From the NCBI GenBank assembly GCA_021204765.1, contig JAJPYU010000122.1, positions 1-14,043 of the forward strand: a DNA stretch of 14,043 nt, given 5' to 3'. A program made the translations under genes and the position numbers. Below, piece by piece: positions 8,153 through 14,043 of the stretch. Position 1 is the first letter of the stretch, and each line of letters opens with the position of its first letter. The DNA comes from Clostridiales bacterium. GTDB lineage: Bacteria > Bacillota > Clostridia > Lachnospirales > Lachnospiraceae. The notes below the pieces were generated by a model. The model searched no databases, was not told where the DNA came from, and saw nothing but the letters and a program-made list of their open reading frames with translations.

Positions 8153-9076
8153 ATGACCCAGCTTTCTGACAGCGGAAAAATATATAAGGATCTCTGTGAG
8201 ATGGCCGGGACAGGAAACGTCATGTGTGATGAGCCCATGAGCCGGCATACCACTTTTCGTGTGGGCGGACCGGCTGATTTCCTTGTAACACCTGCGGTGG
8301 GCAGCCTGCCTGGGGTGGCGGATTACTGCAGGCAGCAGGACATCCCTTATCTCATCATAGGGAACGGCAGTAACCTGCTCTGCTCAGATGAGGGCGTGGA
8401 CGGAGTGGTCATAGAGATAGGAAAGGCCATGGCGGATATCTCAGTGGAAAGCGGAGCCATAAAGGCCGGTGCCGGAGCCCTGCTCTCGGCTGTGGCAGCG
8501 GAGGCCGCGAGAAGCGGCCTTGCCGGTATGGAATTTGCCTCCGGGATACCCGGCAGCGTGGGCGGAGCCGTGGCCATGAATGCCGGAGCTTACGGAGGAG
8601 AGATGAAAGATATCCTAAGTTCGGTTACAATCCTGACCCCTGAGGGTGGGATAAAGGACATTCCGGTGGAAGAGCTTTCACTGTCCTATCGCCACAGCGC
8701 CATCCCTGAAAAAGGCTATATCGTTCTGGCAGCGGCCTTTTCTTTAAAAGAGGACCGGCAGGAGTCCATACTGTCCCGCATGGATGAATTAAAGGAAAAG
8801 AGAATCTCAAAGCAGCCTCTGGAATATCCCAGTGCCGGGAGCACATTTAAGCGGCCGGAAGGGTATTTTGCCGGGAAGCTCATCGAGGACGCGGGGCTCA
8901 GAGGATATACTGTAGGCGGGGCGCAGGTGTCGGAGAAGCACTGTGGCTTTGTGATCAATAAAGGCGATGCCACGGCGGCGGACATAAGGGCGCTGATGGA
9001 GCACATACAGGCGACGGTAAAGAATATGTTTGGAGTGGAATTAGAACCCGAGGTAAAGTTTATCGGGAGATTTTAG
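8153..9076 (+). CDS. murB: UDP-N-acetylenolpyruvoylglucosamine reductase
   Basis: MurB reduces the enolpyruvyl group of UDP-GlcNAc-enolpyruvate with NADPH, forming UDP-MurNAc for peptidoglycan. The product is 307 residues, the short form typical of Firmicutes. FAD-binding motifs are GNGSNLL (70-76) and GIPGSVGGAVAMNAGAYG (131-148). SYRHS (near 183) and SAGSTFKRP (227-235) carry substrate-binding and catalytic residues, including the proton-donor Ser230, and the C-terminal catalytic Glu is Glu300 in EPEVKF. The start ATG 8153 has GGAGGAA (8141-8147) just upstream and lies 41 bases after the aminopeptidase stop, so the gene probably belongs to the hprK operon. Nothing is missing from the active site. 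Confidence 0.97.
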   Translation: MTQLSDSGKIYKDLCEMAGTGNVMCDEPMSRHTTFRVGGPADFLVTPAVGSLPGVADYCRQQDIPYLIIGNGSNLLCSDEGVDGVVIEIGKAMADISVESGAIKAGAGALLSAVAAEAARSGLAGMEFASGIPGSVGGAVAMNAGAYGGEMKDILSSVTILTPEGGIKDIPVEELSLSYRHSAIPEKGYIVLAAAFSLKEDRQESILSRMDELKEKRISKQPLEYPSAGSTFKRPEGYFAGKLIEDAGLRGYTVGGAQVSEKHCGFVINKGDATAADIRALMEHIQATVKNMFGVELEPEVKFIGRF

Positions 9077-9078
9077 CA

Positions 9079-9135
9079 GCCTGTTGTACAGGCAGTGGAA
9101 TAAAATACATTTGCTGTCAGGCAAGCCTGACGCAA
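9079..9135 (+). other. Paired inverted repeats between murB and whiA (possible attenuator)
   Basis: Two perfect hairpins lie in the 105-base gap. The first is GCCTGT-TGT-ACAGGC (9079-9093). The second is GTCAGGC-AA-GCCTGAC (9116-9131), extended by TTGC (9111-9114) pairing with GCAA (9132-9135) across one bulged T. The arms share the core GCCTG/CAGGC, so arm 1 could pair with arm 3, and arm 2 with arm 4, giving mutually exclusive folds. After the second hairpin comes TATTATTATCC, only moderately T-rich. This could be an attenuator, a weak terminator or a stability element; function is inferred from pairing alone. Confidence 0.5.
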
Positions 9136-9181
9136 TCGTATTATTATCCCTTGCCGTGTGAATGCTGCTGAAGGAGGTCAC

Positions 9182-10120
9182 ATGTCTTTTTCTTCAGATA
9201 TAAAAACAGAGCTGTCCCGGGAGTTTCCGGAGGCCTATCACTGCCTTATTGCGGAGACTGCAGCCATCATACTTTTTGCCGGAACCCTTATGGGCGACCC
9301 GGAGCAGGGCTCCATCACTGTGGAGACGGAGAATGTATTGCTGGCTAAGAAATTCCTGAGGCTCATCCGCCGTGCCTTCGATATTTCTGTGGATCTGAAA
9401 GTGAAGAAGGGCAAGACAAATCTCTACCGTATTGTCCTATACTACGACGAGTACAGGGAGGCTGGATCCGGAGATAAGTTCTCCCGTGTCTGGCATGAGA
9501 CTGCAGATTGGGAAGAGCCGGGCTTTGGGAAGAGCCTGCTGGAGTATTCCTGCTGCCGCCGGGCCTTTATCCGGGGAGCTTTCATGGCATCAGGCTCCAT
9601 GAGCAATCCGGGCAAATCCTATCATTTTGAGATAGTCTGTGCCGACGAGGCACAGGCAGGGATCATAAAGCATATAGCTGAGACTTTTGACATTTCCCCG
9701 GGAATTGTAAAGAGGAAGAATAAATACATAGTCTATTTAAAGGACAGCGAAGCCATAGTAGATATGCTGGGGATCATGGGAGCGGGGTCAGCTCTCATGA
9801 AGCTGGAGAATGTCCGCATAATAAAGGACATGAAAAATTCCGCCAACCGCCAGTCAAACTGTGACGCCGCAAACATCAACAAGACGGTGCGCACCGCCAG
9901 GAAACAGGTGGAGGACATCCGCCTGATAGAGGAGCGGATGGGACTTGACAGGCTTGACCCGGCCCTGCGTGAGATGGCCGAGGCCAGGCTGGCTCATCCT
10001 GAGGAGTCATTAAAGGAGCTGGGAGATTATCTGGATCCGCCTGTGGGCAAGTCCGGGGTGAACCATCGATTAAAGAAGCTCTCCGCCATAGCGGACAGTC
10101 TTCGCAAGAAAGAAAAATAA
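9182..10120 (+). CDS. whiA: DNA-binding protein WhiA
   Basis: WhiA is a DNA-binding protein with a fold derived from LAGLIDADG homing endonucleases plus a C-terminal helix-turn-helix. It is linked to sporulation in actinomycetes and to cell division and chromosome segregation in Bacillus. The product is 312 residues, normal for the family. The typical N-terminus MSFSSDIKTELSREFPE, the CCRRAFIRGAFMASGSMSNP segment (about 120-140) and the C-terminal NRQSNCDAANINKTV and VGKSGVNHRLKKL (recognition-helix region) are all visible. ATG 9182 has AAGGAGGT (9171-9178) directly upstream and is preferred over the in-frame GTG at 9158. rapZ and yvcK, often beside whiA in Firmicutes, are absent from both sides here, as is an HPr-like gene. 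The final 38 codons are duplicated downstream without damaging this copy. Confidence 0.96.
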   Translation: MSFSSDIKTELSREFPEAYHCLIAETAAIILFAGTLMGDPEQGSITVETENVLLAKKFLRLIRRAFDISVDLKVKKGKTNLYRIVLYYDEYREAGSGDKFSRVWHETADWEEPGFGKSLLEYSCCRRAFIRGAFMASGSMSNPGKSYHFEIVCADEAQAGIIKHIAETFDISPGIVKRKNKYIVYLKDSEAIVDMLGIMGAGSALMKLENVRIIKDMKNSANRQSNCDAANINKTVRTARKQVEDIRLIEERMGLDRLDPALREMAEARLAHPEESLKELGDYLDPPVGKSGVNHRLKKLSAIADSLRKKEK

Positions 10121-10170
10121 ATTATCCGTTCTCACCGCAGCGGAAGCTGAGTACCTGTGCAGACCGGAAA

Positions 10171-10277
10171 AGTAACCAAAAATTTCCTTAGATGGGTGCT
10201 TTGGTTGTATAAAAGAGCAAAAATCTGATGGGAAAGGTTTTTTTGAGATTTCACTCTTGCATTTTGAGGATAAAAGG
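10171..10277 (+). other. Candidate structured leader RNA upstream of glnN (copy 1)
   Basis: In the 314-base gap after whiA two stem-loops of similar size can be drawn. P1 is AACCAAA (10174-10180) with TTTGGTT (10200-10206), extendable by two G-U pairs. P2 is AAATCT (10221-10226) with AGATTT (10246-10251). Each has a 19-base loop, and TTTCC in loop 1 (10183-10187) can pair with GGAAA in loop 2 (10231-10235). ATAAAAGG (10270-10277) is the exact complement of CCTTTTAT at the 3' arm of the following terminator, so it could act as an antiterminator. It matches no riboswitch class I recognise. It is only transcribed if transcription starts upstream of it. The same elements recur at +466 in copy 2. 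Confidence 0.35.
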
Positions 10278-10285
10278 ACTATATT
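10257..10285 (+). promoter_or_regulatory. Candidate sigma-A-type promoter for glnN (copy 1)
   Basis: TTGCAT (10257-10262) and TATATT (10280-10285) are separated by 17 bases. The -10 box matches the consensus at five of six positions, the -35 box only in its TTG. Transcription would start near 10292, leaving about 17 bases before the terminator hairpin at 10309. This use conflicts with the alternative idea that ATAAAAGG (10270-10277) is transcribed as an antiterminator. Confidence 0.4.
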
Positions 10286-10308
10286 TTTTATATGAGCAGA
10301 CAGCGAAC

Positions 10309-10343
10309 AAAGGCGTTCCAATTTTTTGGGATGCCTTTTATCT
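10309..10343 (+). terminator. Intrinsic terminator / attenuator between whiA and glnN (copy 1)
   Basis: A 13-pair stem with two G-U pairs joins AAAGGCGTTCCAA (10309-10321) with TTGGGATGCCTTT (10326-10338) around a TTTT loop. It is followed by T-rich sequence TATCTTTAT. It could simply end whiA transcription, or, lying upstream of the glnN start with a promoter candidate in front of it, act as an attenuator of glnN. A 33-codon open frame from ATG 10292 to TAA 10391 runs across the hairpin but has no good ribosome binding site. Confidence 0.7.
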
Positions 10344-10434
10344 TTATAGGCAATAAGTCCGGGAGGCGGTTTGCAGCCTGCTTTTTACCTTAAAATACAT
10401 AAGGGGATAATCAAAGAAAGAGAGGTCTGAGAAG

Positions 10435-10479
10435 ATGAGTGAAAACAAGAAAGTTTCAGAGATCTTCGGGAGTCATTAA
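10435..10479 (+). pseudogene. glnN: Truncated glnN start created by the duplication
   Basis: The first copy of the glnN start, with its upstream GAGAGG, encodes the first 12 residues of glutamine synthetase (MSENKKVSEIFG). At the duplication junction it then runs into whiA sequence out of frame, adding Ser-His before TAA at 10477. If the first leader is transcribed and translated it yields a 14-residue peptide. It is not a functional gene. Confidence 0.85.
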
Positions 10480-10586
10480 AGGAGCTGGGAGATTATCTGG
10501 ATCCGCCTGTGGGCAAGTCCGGGGTGAACCATCGATTAAAGAAGCTCTCCGCCATAGCGGACAGTCTTCGCAAGAAAGAAAAATAA
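10470..10586 (+). pseudogene. whiA: Duplicated whiA 3' fragment
   Basis: These 39 codons including the TAA stop are identical to the end of whiA (residues 275-312). They have no start codon or ribosome binding site of their own and lie in a different frame from the truncated glnN start in front of them. The fragment is a by-product of the tandem duplication. Confidence 0.88.
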
Positions 10587-10722
10587 ATTATCCGTTCTCA
10601 CCGCAGCGGAAGCTGAGTACCTGTGCAGACCGGAAAAGTAACCAAAAATTTCCTTAGATGGGTGCTTTGGTTGTATAAAAGAGCAAAAATCTGATGGGAA
10701 AGGTTTTTTTGAGATTTCACTC

Positions 10723-10751
10723 TTGCATTTTGAGGATAAAAGGACTATATT
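10723..10751 (+). promoter_or_regulatory. Candidate sigma-A-type promoter for glnN (copy 2)
   Basis: Same TTGCAT-17-TATATT arrangement as in copy 1, shifted by 466 bases. This copy lies directly upstream of the complete glnN gene. Confidence 0.4.
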
Positions 10752-10774
10752 TTTTATATGAGCAGACAGCGAAC

Positions 10775-10809
10775 AAAGGCGTTCCAATTTTTTGGGATGC
10801 CTTTTATCT
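10775..10809 (+). terminator. Intrinsic terminator / attenuator in the glnN leader (copy 2)
   Basis: Same 13-pair stem and T-rich tail as copy 1, shifted by 466 bases. It lies about 90 bases before the functional glnN start codon, so transcripts starting upstream must pass it; transcripts coming from whiA must now pass two such terminators. Confidence 0.7.
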
Positions 10810-10900
10810 TTATAGGCAATAAGTCCGGGAGGCGGTTTGCAGCCTGCTTTTTACCTTAAAATACATAAGGGGATAATCAAAGAAAGAGAGGTCTGAGAAG

Positions 10901-13015
10901 ATGAGTGAAAACAAGAAAGTTTCAGAGATCTTCGGAGAGTATGTTTTTAACGATTCCGTAATGAAAGAGAGGCTGCCGAAAAAGGCATATCAGAAGCTTC
11001 GCCAGGTAATGGCTGAGGGCGGCGAGCTGGATCCGGCCACTGCCGACATCATCGCCCACGAGATGAAAGAGTGGGCCATCGAGCAGGGAGCCACCCACTA
11101 CACCCACTGGTTCCAGCCGCTGACCGGTGTCACCGCCGAAAAGCATGATTCATTTATCACCGCCCCGGATGACGAGGGTCATGTGCTCATGAGCTTTTCA
11201 GGCAAAGAGCTTATAAAGGGTGAGCCTGATGCCTCATCCTTCCCTTCAGGCGGACTGCGAGCCACCTGCGAGGCCAGAGGCTACACTGCCTGGGACTGCA
11301 CTTCTTACGCTTTCGTGCGCCATGACGCCGCCGGCGCCACCCTGTGCATTCCCACTGCATTCTGCTCTTACACCGGCGAGGCCCTGGATCAGAAGACCCC
11401 GCTGCTGCGCTCCATGCAGGCCGTAAACGAGCAGTCCTTGCGTCTGCTTCGTCTCTTCGGGAACACCACTTCCAAGAAAGTCATCCCTTCCGTGGGTCCT
11501 GAGCAGGAGTACTTCCTGGTTGACAGGGAGAAATATTTAAAGAGGAAAGACCTGATCTACACCGGCCGCACCCTGTTCGGCTCCATGCCTGCCAAGGGCC
11601 AGGAGATGGACGATCACTATTTCGGAGCTATCCGTCCCCGTATCGCGGCTTTCATGAAGGACGTAAATGAGGAGCTGTGGAAGATGGGAGTGCCTGCCAA
11701 GACCCAGCATAACGAGGTGGCACCGGCCCAGCACGAGCTGGCTCCCATCTACGAGACCTGCAATATCGCCGTGGATCACAACCATCTGGTCATGGAGGTT
11801 CTTAAGAAAAAGGCCAACGAGCATGGCCTCCAGTGCCTGCTTCACGAGAAGCCCTTCGACGGAGTCAACGGCTCCGGCAAGCATAACAACTGGTCCATCA
11901 CCACGGATGACGGCATCAACATGCTGGATCCCGGCAAGACCCCTCATGAGAACCTGCAGTTTTTGCTGGTGCTGACCTGCATCTTAAAGGCTGTTGACCG
12001 CCATGCTGACCTGATCCGTGAGTCCGCATCCAATGTGGGAAATGACCACAGGCTGGGAGCCAACGAGGCACCGCCGGCCATCATTTCCGTATTCTTAGGC
12101 AACCAGCTGGACGATGTGATAGGCCAGCTGTGCAGCACCGGCGTGGCTACCCACTCCCTGGAGGGAGAGGTGCTGGATACCGGCGTGGACATCCTGCCTG
12201 AGTTCATGAAGGATGCCACAGACCGCAACAGGACTTCACCATTCGCATTTACCGGAAACAAGTTCGAGTTCCGTATGGTGGGCTCCCAGGATTCCATCTC
12301 CATGCCCAACGTGGTGCTTAACACCATCGTGGCTGAGGCTTTCAAGGAGGCCTGCGATGAGCTGGAGGCTTCCGAGGACTTCGACGGCACCCTCCACGAC
12401 CTGATCAAGAGACAGGCCATAGAGCATCAGAGGATCATCTTCAACGGAGACGGCTATTCCGAGGGCTGGGTCGAGGAGGCTGAGCGCCGCGGACTGCCCA
12501 ATATCCACTCCATGGTGGATGCCATCCCCACCCTGACCACAGACAAGGCCATCAAGCTCTTCGAGGAGTTCGGGGTGTTCACGAAGGCAGAACTGGAGTC
12601 CAGGGCTGAGGTCCTCTATGAGAACTATGCTAAGTCCATCAATATCGAGGCCAGAGCCATGATAAATATTTCAAGCAAGACCCTGATCCCGGCTATCATA
12701 AAGTACATCACCTCCCTGGCGGATTCCATCAATTCCGTCAAGGCGGCGGGCTGTGATGCCGTAAGCGTCCAGACAGATCTCCTGAATGAGAGCTCCGCAC
12801 TGCTGACTGAGGCCAGAGATGCCCTGGCAATGCTGGAGGAGGTCACTGACAAGGGCAAAGCGATGGCTGAGGGCCGTGAGCAGGCCGTGTACTATCACGA
12901 TGTGGTGTTTGAGGCTATGGCAGCCCTGAGGGCTCCCATCGATAAGCTGGAGATCATCGTGGACAAGAAGATGTGGCCGTTCCCCAGCTACGGCGATCTG
13001 ATCTACGAAGTATAA
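10901..13015 (+). CDS. glnN: Glutamine synthetase, type III
   Basis: It joins ammonium to glutamate with ATP to form glutamine, the entry point of nitrogen assimilation; type III enzymes are large dodecamers found in Bacteroidetes, some Firmicutes and cyanobacteria. The product is 704 residues, as expected for type III and far longer than the 440-470 of type I. Type III features are VTAEKHDSFI (77-86), the metal-binding GPEQEYFLVD around 199-208, NEVAPAQHELAPIYE (271-285), the VNGSGKHNNWS loop (322-332) and GNDHRLGANEAPPAII. The long helical C-terminal extension is also typical. ATG 10901 has AGAGAGG upstream and starts the usual MSENKKVSEIFGEYVF. It is monocistronic in appearance: a leader with a terminator in front and a strong terminator behind. 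Codon use is richer in C-ending codons (GCC, ATC, AAC) than the neighbours, as expected for a highly expressed gene. No tyrosine adenylylation site of the type I kind is evident. Confidence 0.96.
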   Translation: MSENKKVSEIFGEYVFNDSVMKERLPKKAYQKLRQVMAEGGELDPATADIIAHEMKEWAIEQGATHYTHWFQPLTGVTAEKHDSFITAPDDEGHVLMSFSGKELIKGEPDASSFPSGGLRATCEARGYTAWDCTSYAFVRHDAAGATLCIPTAFCSYTGEALDQKTPLLRSMQAVNEQSLRLLRLFGNTTSKKVIPSVGPEQEYFLVDREKYLKRKDLIYTGRTLFGSMPAKGQEMDDHYFGAIRPRIAAFMKDVNEELWKMGVPAKTQHNEVAPAQHELAPIYETCNIAVDHNHLVMEVLKKKANEHGLQCLLHEKPFDGVNGSGKHNNWSITTDDGINMLDPGKTPHENLQFLLVLTCILKAVDRHADLIRESASNVGNDHRLGANEAPPAIISVFLGNQLDDVIGQLCSTGVATHSLEGEVLDTGVDILPEFMKDATDRNRTSPFAFTGNKFEFRMVGSQDSISMPNVVLNTIVAEAFKEACDELEASEDFDGTLHDLIKRQAIEHQRIIFNGDGYSEGWVEEAERRGLPNIHSMVDAIPTLTTDKAIKLFEEFGVFTKAELESRAEVLYENYAKSINIEARAMINISSKTLIPAIIKYITSLADSINSVKAAGCDAVSVQTDLLNESSALLTEARDALAMLEEVTDKGKAMAEGREQAVYYHDVVFEAMAALRAPIDKLEIIVDKKMWPFPSYGDLIYEV

Positions 13016-13053
13016 GTACTATCTAAATCCCCTTAGTTAGTATAATACATCAA

Positions 13054-13093
13054 CGGGAAAGAGACCGGGGCAGACGCCCCGGCCTTTTTCCCG
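13054..13093 (+). terminator. Intrinsic terminator after glnN
   Basis: The inner stem CCGGGGC-AGAC-GCCCCGG (13065-13082) is followed by CCTTTTT. The whole 40-base element is nearly palindromic: CGGGAAAGAG (13054-13063) pairs with CTTTTTCCCG (13084-13093) around one A-C mismatch and one G-U pair. The T-run therefore lies in the outer stem. It lies 38 bases after the glnN stop. Confidence 0.9.
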
Positions 13094-13228
13094 CATAGTT
13101 ATTCTTGAAAGAACCCCAGGCTCTTAGTATTCGGAAGACAGGACTCAATTTTCATGACAGGGGATGCCATATAGATCACATTAATATCTGTTCAAGTGAT
13201 TTTATCGGATGTTTATTTCAAAAATTTC

Positions 13229-13257
13229 TTGCATCATCCCAGAGCTTCGAGTAAAAT
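13229..13257 (+). promoter_or_regulatory. Candidate promoter for the AAA_14/DUF4143-type ATPase
   Basis: TTGCAT (13229-13234) and TAAAAT (13252-13257) are 17 bases apart, with five of six matches in the -10 box. The predicted start near 13264 would leave a leader of about 30 bases before the ATG at 13293. The -35 box is the same hexamer as in the glnN candidate. The stretch from the terminator to here (13094-13228) is AT-rich and shows no gene. Confidence 0.5.
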
Positions 13258-13292
13258 AAAGCCACACTTTAGATTTATCGGAGGAACAGGCC

Positions 13293-14043
13293 ATGTATAT
13301 AAAACGTCATCTGGAGTCACAGATCCTGGAAGCATCCAGGTATTATCCTGTTGTGATGGTCTGTGGACAGCGTCAGGTCGGCAAGTCCACTATGCTGAAC
13401 CATATCAGAGAGAAGGACCGCCGCTATGTTACCCTGGACGATGGGAATGCCAGGCGTCTCGCAGTTACGGACCCTGCACTTTTTTTCGAGACTTACGGAT
13501 ATCCATTGCTGATCGATGAGTTTCAACGGGTACCGTCCATTCTGCTTGAAATGAAGAAAATAGTGGATCAAAAAGCCCTGGATGGTGAGGACGCGGGCGG
13601 GATGTTCTGGATTACCGGGTCTCAGAAATTTAAAATGATGAAAGATGTCTCTGAGTCACTGGCAGGCAGGATCGCCATTTTTGATATGTCGGGATTCTCG
13701 GCTGCCGAGTTGGAAGGGCGTCCGGCCGGGATATTTGACCCGGAGATCTCCGCGCTCAGGGAGCGGCTTCAGACAAGCGTCCCGAAAGATATCCATCAGG
13801 TTTATCATGAGATATTTATGGGCAGCATGCCAAGGCTGCGCACCGTAGATCTGGACCGGGATCGATTTTACATGGACTATGTCAACACGTATATCGAACG
13901 GGATATAAAAGACCTGGCCCAGGTTGGGAAACTGAATGAATTTTATGATTTCCTGGTGTTTATGGCTGCCAGGACAGGGCAGGAGCTTAAGTATGATGAG
14001 ATTGCCGGAGCCATAGGGGTATCCGCACCTACCGAAAAGGCAT
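13293..14043 (+). CDS. AAA_14/DUF4143-type ATPase, 3' end outside window
   Basis: This is a member of the AAA_14 plus DUF4143 family of putative P-loop ATPases, common and often multi-copy in gut Firmicutes and Bacteroidetes; no member has a settled cellular role that I can assign here. The visible 250 residues start MYIKRHLESQILEASRYYPVV. They show Walker A GQRQVGKST (25-33), a TLDDGNARR segment (47-55), Walker B LLIDEFQ (72-78) and sensor-like WITGSQ (106-111). The DUF4143 region follows with YVNTYIERDIKDL, then the start of a winged-helix-like segment (YDEIAGAIGVS). ATG 13293 has GGAGGAA (13280-13286) six bases upstream. The family is usually about 400 residues, so roughly a third lies beyond the window. 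It stands apart from the upstream housekeeping genes, with its own promoter, and is probably accessory. The frame is open to the last base. Confidence 0.88.
   Translation, partial: MYIKRHLESQILEASRYYPVVMVCGQRQVGKSTMLNHIREKDRRYVTLDDGNARRLAVTDPALFFETYGYPLLIDEFQRVPSILLEMKKIVDQKALDGEDAGGMFWITGSQKFKMMKDVSESLAGRIAIFDMSGFSAAELEGRPAGIFDPEISALRERLQTSVPKDIHQVYHEIFMGSMPRLRTVDLDRDRFYMDYVNTYIERDIKDLAQVGKLNEFYDFLVFMAARTGQELKYDEIAGAIGVSAPTEKA

Larger units (their letters stand above)
10004..10469 (+). repeat. 466-bp perfect tandem duplication, copy 1
   Basis: This unit runs from whiA codon 275, through the whole whiA-glnN intergenic region, to glnN codon 12. It recurs immediately as 10470-10935 with no mismatch seen by base-by-base comparison. 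The matching stretch is 467 bases if the shared G at 10003/10469 is counted, so junction microhomology is at most one base. Confidence 0.97.
10470..10935 (+). repeat. 466-bp perfect tandem duplication, copy 2
   Basis: This is an exact copy of 10004-10469. It continues into intact glnN at its right edge (TTCGG followed by AGAGTATG), whereas copy 1 breaks off there into GAGTCATT. It supplies the leader and start codon of the functional glnN. Confidence 0.97.

Noticed and set aside
10439..10657. 72-codon open frame across the duplication junction
   Set aside because: It is a chance frame through glnN leader and whiA fragment, out of frame with both genes and without a ribosome binding site.
13041..13046. 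Perfect TATAAT -10 hexamer after glnN
   Set aside because: No -35 box at 16-18 bases and a strong terminator begins eight bases downstream, so transcription from it would end at once.
13102..13113. Near-palindrome TTCTTGAAAGAA downstream of the glnN terminator, considered as an operator
   Set aside because: Only five base pairs, single occurrence, far from the ATPase promoter; too weak to call.
1..14043. CRISPR arrays, tRNA or rRNA genes, insertion sequences, prophage
   Set aside because: No regularly spaced repeats, no tRNA-like cloverleaf, no rRNA signature and no transposase, integrase or phage genes were seen on either strand; the only large repeat is the 466-bp tandem pair.

Overview
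The window looks like a chromosomal segment of a low-to-mid-GC Firmicute, most likely a member of the Lachnospiraceae / Clostridium-cluster-XIVa group. The evidence is the run pyrG-ftsH-uvrC-hprK-(peptidase)-murB-whiA, the presence of an HPr kinase/phosphorylase and WhiA, strong GGAGG ribosome binding sites, and a type III glutamine synthetase. This placement is by gene content and protein character only; no database search was possible. All genes are on the + strand and use a mixture of TAA, TAG and TGA stops, so the standard code applies.

Layout. Positions 1-1559 hold pyrG (CTP synthase), cut at its 5' end by the window edge and interrupted by an in-frame TAA at 75-77. ftsH (1628-3646) overlaps uvrC (3639-5540) by 8 bases. 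After a 160-base gap with a strong hairpin come hprK (5701-6705), an M18 aminopeptidase (6708-8111), murB (8153-9076) and whiA (9182-10120). A second block holds the type III glutamine synthetase glnN (10901-13015) and its leader. A 466-base segment covering the last 38 codons of whiA, the intergenic leader and the first 12 codons of glnN is present twice in perfect tandem (10004-10469 and 10470-10935). The duplication leaves both whiA and glnN complete and creates a broken glnN start and a broken whiA tail in the middle. A strong palindromic terminator follows glnN. The window ends inside an AAA_14/DUF4143-type ATPase (13293 onward) with its own promoter.

How the genes work together. The first block is housekeeping: CTP synthesis, membrane protein quality control, nucleotide excision repair, carbon catabolite signalling through HPr, peptide breakdown, peptidoglycan precursor synthesis and the WhiA division-linked DNA-binding protein. 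glnN assimilates ammonium and appears to be a separate, regulated unit: its leader carries a good intrinsic terminator upstream of the start codon and several possible alternative pairings. The final ATPase is an accessory gene unrelated to its neighbours.

No convincing new multi-gene system was found. The points most worth checking are the nonsense codon in pyrG, the perfect tandem duplication at whiA/glnN, the possible attenuator or riboswitch-like leader of glnN, and the four-armed inverted repeats between murB and whiA where other Firmicutes carry rapZ.
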